DNA from: DATBFG01 sp036558645
GTDB taxonomy: Bacteria > Acidobacteriota > Terriglobia > Terriglobales > Acidobacteriaceae
Direction of reading: 5' to 3'
Assembly (NCBI GenBank): GCA_036558645.1
Contig: DATBFG010000055.1
Location: 1-11,930 of the forward strand
DNA length: 11,930 nt
Shown: positions 1 through 5,593 of the stretch, one piece after another
Layout of the letters: each line of letters opens with the position of its first letter
Numbering within the stretch: position 1 is the stretch's first letter
Notes under the pieces: model-generated
Database searches by the model: none
Seen by the model: only the letters and a program-made list of their open reading frames with translations
Told to the model about the DNA's origin: nothing
Position numbers and translations under genes: made by a program

Positions 1-460
1 CGATACTGACCGTTTCGGCGGATACCGGCAGGCGCTCGATTCGGGACAGCTTCCCTTCCAACCTGAACTCGTGGTCTATGGGAGCGGAACACCTGAGAGC
101 GGGATGGAAGTTATGGCTACGCTGCTCGGATTGGCAGCGCCGCCGACGGCTGTTTTCTGTTACGACGACATGACCGCACTCGGAGCCATGCGTCAGATTC
201 ACGCCTCCGGCCGGCACGTGCCGCGGGATGTATCGGTAATCGGGTTCGATGACTTGTCAATAGTCCAGTTCACTGAGCCGCCGCTGACCACCATTCGTCA
301 GCCGATGACGGAGATGGGCCGGTTAGCGATGGAGGCGGTTCTGGACCTGCTTGGCGGGTCCGGCTCCACGCACGAAATCAAAGTTCGTGGCGAACTTGTC
401 GTCCGTGCCTCGACAGGGCCTCCGAAAGGCAAGGCTCCCAATAGTGATTCGCACGTTTAA
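1..460 (+). CDS. LacI-family transcriptional regulator, C-terminal part (5' end outside window)
   Basis: The open frame is readable from base 2, giving 152 residues before the TAA at 458-460. A GTG at 71 could be mistaken for a start, but the same frame continues to the window edge with family-like sequence (a RFGGYRQAL stretch), so the gene is truncated by the window. What remains is the second half of the periplasmic-binding-protein-like effector domain of LacI/GalR repressors. Diagnostic stretches are AVFCYDDMTALGA (visible residues 50-62), DVSVIGFDD (76-84) and TEPPLTTIRQP (91-101), followed by the usual helix and a short variable tail. The DNA-binding helix-turn-helix is not in view. In this family the domain binds a sugar or sugar-derived effector and controls operator binding. 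The Gfo/Idh/MocA oxidoreductase starts 10 bases downstream on the same strand, so the two are probably co-transcribed and the effector may be a sugar or cyclitol. The family call is secure; the effector is unknown. Confidence 0.93.
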   Translation, partial: DTDRFGGYRQALDSGQLPFQPELVVYGSGTPESGMEVMATLLGLAAPPTAVFCYDDMTALGAMRQIHASGRHVPRDVSVIGFDDLSIVQFTEPPLTTIRQPMTEMGRLAMEAVLDLLGGSGSTHEIKVRGELVVRASTGPPKGKAPNSDSHV

Positions 461-465
461 GGGGA
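459..465 (+). promoter_or_regulatory. Ribosome binding site deciding the oxidoreductase start
   Basis: AAGGGGA lies 5 bases before the ATG at 471 and overlaps the last two bases of the repressor stop codon. It supports 471 over the upstream in-frame start at 351, and suggests that ribosomes finishing the repressor could reinitiate here. Confidence 0.75.
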
Positions 466-470
466 AACTG

Positions 471-1532
471 ATGAAGCACCTGAATTTCGGAGTAATTGGT
501 GTAGGCGAAATGGGAAAGTTTCACGCTGAGACTCTTCGCTATCACGTTCCGGGTGCCCGCCTGATTGCTGTCGCGGATGTGAATCTCGCGCGGGCGCAGG
601 CAGTTGCCGCAGAGTTGCAGATCGAATCGTTTTACGACGATGCCGAATCGCTGCTCGCCAGGACCGACGTTGACGCCGTTGTGATTAGTTCTCCCGCAAA
701 ATCACATGGCCCAACCATCCGCCTTGCGGCCGCCGCGCGCAAGCACATCTTCTGCGAAAAGCCGTTGACTATTACGCTCGAAGATGCCGACTCCGCGCTC
801 GACGCTGTGAGCGACGCGGGTGTGATCCTCCAGGTCGGACACATGCGGCGGTATGACCCAGCGTATGCCGAAGCGAAAAGGCGAATTGACAAGGGCGAAA
901 TCGGCCGTATCGTTCTGTTCAAATCGATCGGCCGGGATTACCACACACCGGCCTCCGCGGCAACGCAAATCGATCTGAACGGAACTCTCTTTCATGACTC
1001 GAGCAGCCATGATTTCGACCTGGCGAGATGGCTCGCAAATGACGAGGTCATCGAAGTTACTGCCTACGCCGGCTGCCTGGCAATTCCTGAAACGGAGCGC
1101 GTTGGCGGTTTTGATGCGGGCGTCGTAAATTTACAGTTTGCCGGGGGCGCGATCGGCAACGTGGAATCGTTTATCGACGCGCGGTATGGATACGATGTCC
1201 GTACGGAAATCGTAGGCACCCTTGGCACGATTCAGGTGGGATCTGTCGTGCGCACTCCAATTACTGTGTTGACTCGAGACGGGAACACAAACGATCTCGT
1301 CAAGCATTGGCTGGAGCGCTTTGCTGACGCCTACCGGCTTGAACTGAGGGATTTCGTCACCAATGTTCTGGCTGGGCGTCCGATCCGGGTAACCGGCCAC
1401 GACGGCCGGCAGTCACTTGCGATTGCTGACGCTGCGATGCGGTCCCATTTCGAGCGCCGGCCTGTCTCAGTTCAGATCACGCGCGTTTCGGAACCGCAAC
1501 CGGGGCGCCCCCTTGGCCAAGCGGTTGTGTGA
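471..1532 (+). CDS. Gfo/Idh/MocA-family NAD(P)-dependent oxidoreductase, inositol 2-dehydrogenase-like
   Basis: Predicted 353-residue cytoplasmic oxidoreductase that moves hydride between NAD(P) and a sugar or cyclitol hydroxyl. The Rossmann fingerprint GVGEMG is at residues 10-15, the family EKP motif at 96-98 with K97 the expected catalytic lysine, GHMRRYDP at 123-130, and a D176-x3-H180 pair inside HDSSSHDFD. K97, D176 and H180 correspond to the Lys-Asp-His set of inositol dehydrogenase IolG, which is why I lean that way; related scyllo-inositol or glucose-fructose-type enzymes share it. The frame is open further upstream to 351, but the ATG at 471 is chosen because it follows the repressor stop, has an AAGGGGA ribosome binding site at 459-465, and places the Rossmann strand right at the N terminus. 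Length is normal for the family. It sits 10 bases behind a LacI-type regulator. The last 20 or so residues are proline- and arginine-rich and look unstructured. Substrate is not determinable from sequence alone. Confidence 0.93.
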   Translation: MKHLNFGVIGVGEMGKFHAETLRYHVPGARLIAVADVNLARAQAVAAELQIESFYDDAESLLARTDVDAVVISSPAKSHGPTIRLAAAARKHIFCEKPLTITLEDADSALDAVSDAGVILQVGHMRRYDPAYAEAKRRIDKGEIGRIVLFKSIGRDYHTPASAATQIDLNGTLFHDSSSHDFDLARWLANDEVIEVTAYAGCLAIPETERVGGFDAGVVNLQFAGGAIGNVESFIDARYGYDVRTEIVGTLGTIQVGSVVRTPITVLTRDGNTNDLVKHWLERFADAYRLELRDFVTNVLAGRPIRVTGHDGRQSLAIADAAMRSHFERRPVSVQITRVSEPQPGRPLGQAVV

Positions 1533-1537
1533 ATACG

Positions 1538-2290
1538 TCAAAAATATCCATACGCCAGCCAACCGCCATCCACATAGAGAGAGTGTCCTGTAATAAAACT
1601 GGCCCTTTCGCTTAACAGGAACGACACGGCGTCCGCTACATCAGCCGGGTGCGCGAGCCGGCCCAAAGGAATGCGCCGCTTGATCTGTTCTTCGTTCACG
1701 TTTCCGACCGCGATGTTTCGCAGCGTCATGTCCGTTGCGACATACGCGGGACCAACGGCATTTACGCGAATGCGCTTTTCGGCCCACTCGATTGCCAATA
1801 CCTTCGTGAGCATCGCCACACCGGCCTTGGCAGCACAATATGCGGCGCGGCGGGGAAACGCCGCTTCCGCATTAGTGCTGGTAATAAATACGATCGCTCC
1901 ACCGGTTTCCATCATCTGCCTGGCGCAAGCCTGCGCGAAGTAGAAAGCGCCATTGAGTTGAACGTCCACCATCCGTGACCAGTCCGCAGGCGGCAGACTC
2001 ATGCTGTCGTGCGGCTTGCTGATTCCCGCGCAGTTAGCCATGGCGTCTAACCGGCCGAATTTCTCGACGGCGGTCCGTGCCACTCGTTCGCAATCCTCGG
2101 GGTTTGTGATATCGCACGCTACACCGATTGCGCGTCCTCCTGCTGCTCCGATGTTGGCCGCTTTTGCCTCGGCCTGAGCAGTATTCACGTCGGCGATTAC
2201 TACCCGAGCGCCTTCCGATGCCAGCCGAGAGCAGACTTCTGCGCCGATCCCATTTGCGCCGCCTGAGACTACGATCACGTTATCTTGCAT
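1538..2290 (-). CDS. Short-chain dehydrogenase/reductase (classical SDR, FabG-like)
   Basis: A 250-residue classical SDR, the normal length. The cofactor motif SGGANGIG is at residues 9-16, and D34 at the end of the second strand (VIADV) favours NAD(H). The NAG-type motif reads NCAG at 86-89 instead of NNAG. The catalytic tetrad is complete: N113, S138, Y151 and K155 (YCAAK). The C-terminal part has VNAVGPAYVATDM and ends in the usual ITGHSLYVDGG. It should oxidise or reduce a small alcohol or carbonyl compound in the cytoplasm, and sugar or polyol substrates are common for this subfamily. The ATG at 2290 lies inside the end of the kinase gene (16-base overlap), with AAGGA 11 bases upstream, so translation is probably coupled. 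Its stop is 5 bases from that of the convergent oxidoreductase gene, leaving no room for a separate terminator. The family is certain; the substrate is unknown. Confidence 0.95.
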   Translation of the reverse strand: MQDNVIVVSGGANGIGAEVCSRLASEGARVVIADVNTAQAEAKAANIGAAGGRAIGVACDITNPEDCERVARTAVEKFGRLDAMANCAGISKPHDSMSLPPADWSRMVDVQLNGAFYFAQACARQMMETGGAIVFITSTNAEAAFPRRAAYCAAKAGVAMLTKVLAIEWAEKRIRVNAVGPAYVATDMTLRNIAVGNVNEEQIKRRIPLGRLAHPADVADAVSFLLSERASFITGHSLYVDGGWLAYGYF

Positions 2291-2679
2291 ATTTCATCGA
2301 TTCCTTCGCTTAACGAGGGTGGCTCCAGGATTTTTGCGGCGCGCAGAATAGCCGGAACGGGAATCGACTTTTTGTCTTTGCGGTGATTATTGCGTCCAAT
2401 CGCGGTTCGGATCGGGGTATCGAAGAAATAGGAGCGCACTCTGAATCCCGCCATCTTTGCTGCTCGGATGTAGGGCGCGCGCACGGCGCGAGTCGCATTG
2501 GTATTGTCCACAACGAATGAGCGCTCCGAACGGAGGCAATCACGGATCAAAGACATTTCCCGCTCCGCACTCTGCAGGATGTCCCGGCTGATGTGCTCAT
2601 GCGTAGCGGCGAAATGTTCCACGAAGTAAGTCGTCTTGCCCGACCCTTGTACGCCAACAAAAATTACCGCTTCCGCCAT
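2275..2679 (-). CDS. Stand-alone polynucleotide-kinase-like P-loop kinase (AAA_33/PNKP-type)
   Basis: A 134-residue protein that is essentially one kinase domain. Walker A is GVQGSGKT at residues 9-16. SRDIL at 31-35 matches the segment carrying the catalytic aspartate of 5'-polynucleotide kinases (D33 here). VDNTN at 57-61 matches the DNTN motif of the family, and RNNHR at 96-100 is an arginine-bearing lid segment. From about residue 107 an IPV segment, then EPPSLSEGIDEI, resembles the C-terminal end of the kinase domain of animal PNKP. By family it would transfer a phosphate from ATP to a 5'-hydroxyl of DNA or RNA, or to another small hydroxyl substrate. No phosphatase or ligase domain is fused or adjacent. 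The ATG at 2679 overlaps the stop of the upstream unknown gene by 16 bases, and its own stop overlaps the next SDR by 16, so it is translated as part of a coupled set. The fold and kinase class are well supported; a nucleic-acid substrate is inference. Confidence 0.87.
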   Translation of the reverse strand: MAEAVIFVGVQGSGKTTYFVEHFAATHEHISRDILQSAEREMSLIRDCLRSERSFVVDNTNATRAVRAPYIRAAKMAGFRVRSYFFDTPIRTAIGRNNHRKDKKSIPVPAILRAAKILEPPSLSEGIDEICKIT

Positions 2680-3287
2680 CGCTCTAACCTGGGCGGGCGC
2701 TCACCATGCCGCGATGCACCTTGAACCGGGATATATGGCAACTCGACGCCCGAGCGCGAGCAGCGCAACATGAGTCCTCCGCGGCTCATATCGCCGCGAC
2801 CAACAAAATCGGCAGGAAACAGGAGACGTTCACTAAAAACCTCAAGAAGAGGACTCGTGTACTTTTCGCTTGCAACACTACCGAGCAGCACATAGGAGCA
2901 CTCCGGCCCAGCGTGTTCGTTCAGCAAGCGCGCGCCGCGCAGCAAGGCTTCTCTATAGACGCGATTGCTCTCGTGCACCGGGACAGCAGCGACGCTTTGG
3001 AACTGCTCGACCCCGACTGGTGTTTCGGGAGGGACTAAGCCGGCTCCGGGGACGATAACAAGTGCGGGCGGGATGCCTTGAGGAGCGGCACGGAACCTTT
3101 CCACATAGGCCATTTTGCCGCGGAAATACAAGCCACTCATGAACGAGTAGAGTTCGCCGATTGTTGCGATGCCCTGCCGAAGGCTTATGGCGAGATCGAA
3201 AGCTGCCCCTTCCCGCAACAGCATGTCGTACCGCCGGCCACCAGCTTTCGCAGGAGAAAGCAAAAAAATTCGACCGGCGGAAGCCAC
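2664..3287 (-). CDS. Conserved protein of unknown function, possibly YaaA/DUF6884-like
   Basis: From the GTG at 3287 this is a 207-residue soluble protein with no signal peptide or membrane segment. I know no assigned function. Conserved-looking blocks are LLSPAKAGGRR (9-19), LYFRGKMAY (53-61), LVIVPGAGLVPPETPV (76-91), VLLGSVASEKY (133-143) and FVGRGDMSRGGLML (161-174). The order LLSPAK, then a FRGKMAY helix, a GLVPPET loop, a GSVASEKY strand-turn and a final GRG loop recalls proteins of the YaaA/DUF6884 type, some linked to DNA damage or modified nucleobases. This is a by-eye resemblance only. The frame stays open to an ATG at 3392, which would overlap the upstream SDR by 56 bases; those extra 35 residues look non-conserved, so GTG 3287 is preferred although its ribosome binding site is poor. 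It ends 16 bases inside the start of the kinase gene, which argues for a joint role with that kinase. Confidence 0.78.
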   Translation of the reverse strand: MASAGRIFLLSPAKAGGRRYDMLLREGAAFDLAISLRQGIATIGELYSFMSGLYFRGKMAYVERFRAAPQGIPPALVIVPGAGLVPPETPVGVEQFQSVAAVPVHESNRVYREALLRGARLLNEHAGPECSYVLLGSVASEKYTSPLLEVFSERLLFPADFVGRGDMSRGGLMLRCSRSGVELPYIPVQGASRHGERPPRLERWRKR

Positions 3288-3336
3288 TGCCGATTTTATC
3301 GAAAAGCTGATTCGGCCTGCACCTGATTGATCGCGC

Positions 3337-4074
3337 TTACCAGGGTAGTGTCTTGCCCAGATGGAAGAACCCTCCGGTCGGGCCATCTTCATTGAGCAAA
3401 GCCAAATCTACGCCGGTCTTCCCACCTTCCGGAAGCTCCATGGGCGCTGCATCCGTGCCCATATCTGTCTTCACCCAACCCGGGTGTGCCGAATTTACCT
3501 TGATGTTCGTATTCTTCAGTTCGTGGGCCAGGTGGATCGTGAATGAGTTCAGAGCCGCCTTCGAAGCGTCATAGGCAAGCGCTTTGAAATCGTAGATCGG
3601 ACTCTGTGGGTCCGCGTGCAGCCCCTGCGATCCAAGAATACTCGACATGTTCACAATTCTTGCCGCGTCGCTTTTCTCGAGAAGCGGAAGTAACGTCTGT
3701 GTCAGCGCCACGGGCCCAAAGAAATTGGTCTCGAAGGTACGGCGTAGTACATCGCCATCCGTCGTACTGGTCTTCCCGGCGCCCAGGGGCTCCGGGGCAA
3801 TTCCTGCATTGTTGATGAGAATATCCAGACGTCCGAATTTCTGTTCCAGAAACGCGGCGGCTGCGGTATGGTCCTCTTTCCGGGTCACGTCCAGTTTCAA
3901 GAACTGCACGTCCAATCCATCTTTCCGGAGCTTCTCGACGGCAGCTTCGCCTTTCTGCGGATCGCGTGCGGCCAGCACCACAGTGACGCCCTCCTGCCCC
4001 AACTGCCGCGCCATTTCCAGCCCCAGTCCTTTGTTTGCCCCTGTGACTAAGGCAATCTTCTTTGTGTGTGCCAT
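3337..4074 (-). CDS. Short-chain dehydrogenase/reductase, carbonyl-reductase-like (NADP type)
   Basis: A 245-residue SDR. It has TGANKGLG at residues 11-18, AARD at 35-38 with R37 placed to bind the 2'-phosphate of NADP, LDV at 61-63, INNAG at 87-91, and the full tetrad N117, S145 (in NMSSILGS), Y168 and K172 (YDASK). The segment NSAHPGWVKTDMG (194-206) and the short C terminus without the usual VDGG ending place it near carbonyl-reductase-like SDRs, distinct from the FabG-like SDR at 1538-2290. It probably reduces an aldehyde or ketone in the cytoplasm. The ATG at 4074 has AAAGG at 4079-4083, 4 bases upstream. It lies 67 bases after the DUF1501 stop and 49 bases before the preferred start of the next gene, so it is probably in the same transcript. 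Substrate unknown. Confidence 0.94.
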   Translation of the reverse strand: MAHTKKIALVTGANKGLGLEMARQLGQEGVTVVLAARDPQKGEAAVEKLRKDGLDVQFLKLDVTRKEDHTAAAAFLEQKFGRLDILINNAGIAPEPLGAGKTSTTDGDVLRRTFETNFFGPVALTQTLLPLLEKSDAARIVNMSSILGSQGLHADPQSPIYDFKALAYDASKAALNSFTIHLAHELKNTNIKVNSAHPGWVKTDMGTDAAPMELPEGGKTGVDLALLNEDGPTGGFFHLGKTLPW

Positions 4075-4141
4075 ATGGCCTTTAGATCGTGAACTTCGTG
4101 TTTGGGATTCAGAGACCTGTCAGCCGGGTTTGGCCATTCCA

Positions 4142-5593
4142 TCACGCCAGCATTTCCTTGATCACCGTGCCTCCGAAGTCCGTGAGTTTCTCATTCCTTC
4201 CGTTATGGAGGAACCAGAGGCGGTTCTGATCGAGGCCTAGCAACTGGAGAATGGTCGCGTGGAAGTCCCGCATATGGTATCGGGCTCCTTGTGCACGCAG
4301 TCCCAGTTCGTCCGTTGCACCGATAGAAATTCCTGGCTTGACGCCTCCGCCGGCGAACCACATGGTAAATCCGTGAGGATTGTGATCGCGGCCATTGCCT
4401 CCTTGGGACATCGGCAGACGGCCAAACTCGGCGCCCCAGATGACGAGGGTAGACTCCAGGAGCCCGCGCTGTTTCAAGTCTTGCAATAAGCCCGCGACCG
4501 GAAGGTCGGTGATGCCACACATTTTTTCGTGGTTCGCTACCAGGTTGCTGTGCGCATCCCATTGCATCGAAACAGGGCCGCCGCCTGAATAAATCTGAAC
4601 AAACCGGACGCCTCTTTCAACAAGACGTCTGGCCAATAAGCAACGCGTTCCGAATTCTGCCGTGCGCGGTTGGTCGAGCCCATAGAGCGCCCTCGTTGCG
4701 GGCGTCTCGTTTGACAGGTCCACTGCTTCAGGGGCGTGGCTCTGCATCCGGAAGGCGAGCTCGTACGAGGTGATGCGGGCAGCCATCTCCGTATCTCCGT
4801 CGAGCGTGTCTATCTCGTTCAGACTCTGCAAAAAGTCGAGTGTTTTCCGCTGGCGTTCCGGTGTTACTCCAGCCGGAGGGTGAAGGTTCAATATGGGACT
4901 GGGTCCGGGCCGGAAAACGGTTCCTTGATACACCGCCGGCAGAAAACCAGCACCCCAGCAAGGTGTTCCTCCTTCTGGTGTTCCTTCTGGTTGCGGCATG
5001 ACAACGTAGGCGGGCAAATTTTCGCTTTCGCTACCTAGTCCATACGTGATCCAGGCGCCCATACTGGGGTAGCCCATCAGAATGCGGCCGGTATTTACCT
5101 GGTACATGGCTGGTGCATGCACGGTGCTTTCGGTATAGAAGGAATGGACAAAGCACAAGTCATCGACGTGTTTGCTCAAATGCGGATAGAGGCTCGAAAC
5201 CTCGCGGCCGCACTGTCCGTATTTTTCGAATTTCCAGGGGCTCTTCAGTAAGGGCGTATCGCCCTTTGTGAACTCGCTGATGACCGTGCCATAGCTCGGC
5301 GGAAGCAACTGGCCATCGTATTTTTCGAGCGCGGGCTTGGGATCAAATGTGTCGATGTGGCTTGGCGCTCCTACCATGAACAGAAAAATGACGGACTTCG
5401 CTTTGGGGGCAAAGTGAGGTGGTTTCGCAGCCAGCGGATTCACCCGTTGAGTAGCAGAGACCGCCGGATCGAGCAAGGATGCGAGAGCAATAGCGCCAAA
5501 ACCGTGAGCCGCCCGGACGAGCACATCGCGGCGTGTCACCGCATTGCGCAAATGCGCTCCGCACTCTCTGCAAAAGAATTCATCACTGGACAT
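4142..5593 (-). CDS. DUF1501 family protein with twin-arginine export signal
   Basis: A 483-residue protein of the DUF1501 family, which has an alkaline-phosphatase/sulfatase-like fold but no firmly known reaction. Residues 20-28 read TRRDVLVRA and are followed by a hydrophobic stretch to about residue 41, a twin-arginine (Tat) signal for export of a folded protein. Before it is an unusual n-region with a C8-x2-C11 pair (FFCRECGAH). Family blocks are GAPSHIDTFDPKP (75-87), WDAHSNL (345-351), WGAEFGRLP (386-394), GRDHNPHGFT (401-410) and DFHATILQLLGLD (443-455). The Asp and His residues in these blocks are the likely metal ligands, and Tat export would suit a metal enzyme. The ATG at 5593 overlaps the PSD1 stop by 11 bases and has no clear ribosome binding site, so translation is probably coupled. 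DUF1501 and PSD1 genes are typical neighbours; joint work on an exported or cell-surface substrate is inference. Confidence 0.95.
   Translation of the reverse strand: MSSDEFFCRECGAHLRNAVTRRDVLVRAAHGFGAIALASLLDPAVSATQRVNPLAAKPPHFAPKAKSVIFLFMVGAPSHIDTFDPKPALEKYDGQLLPPSYGTVISEFTKGDTPLLKSPWKFEKYGQCGREVSSLYPHLSKHVDDLCFVHSFYTESTVHAPAMYQVNTGRILMGYPSMGAWITYGLGSESENLPAYVVMPQPEGTPEGGTPCWGAGFLPAVYQGTVFRPGPSPILNLHPPAGVTPERQRKTLDFLQSLNEIDTLDGDTEMAARITSYELAFRMQSHAPEAVDLSNETPATRALYGLDQPRTAEFGTRCLLARRLVERGVRFVQIYSGGGPVSMQWDAHSNLVANHEKMCGITDLPVAGLLQDLKQRGLLESTLVIWGAEFGRLPMSQGGNGRDHNPHGFTMWFAGGGVKPGISIGATDELGLRAQGARYHMRDFHATILQLLGLDQNRLWFLHNGRNEKLTDFGGTVIKEMLA

Noticed and set aside
351..470. Extended N terminus for the oxidoreductase starting at 351
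   Set aside because: It overlaps the repressor by 110 bases in another frame and encodes a basic stretch unlike the family. The ATG at 471 has a good ribosome binding site and begins right at the Rossmann strand.
3288..3392. ATG at 3392 as the start of the unknown protein
   Set aside because: It would overlap the SDR by 56 bases, and the added 35 residues look like read-through of SDR coding sequence and a short gap. The conserved part starts just after the GTG at 3287.
3647..4240. 197-residue plus-strand open frame
   Set aside because: It lies antisense to the SDR and the end of the DUF1501 gene, is serine- and arginine-rich with no recognisable motif, and is best explained as a shadow of those genes.
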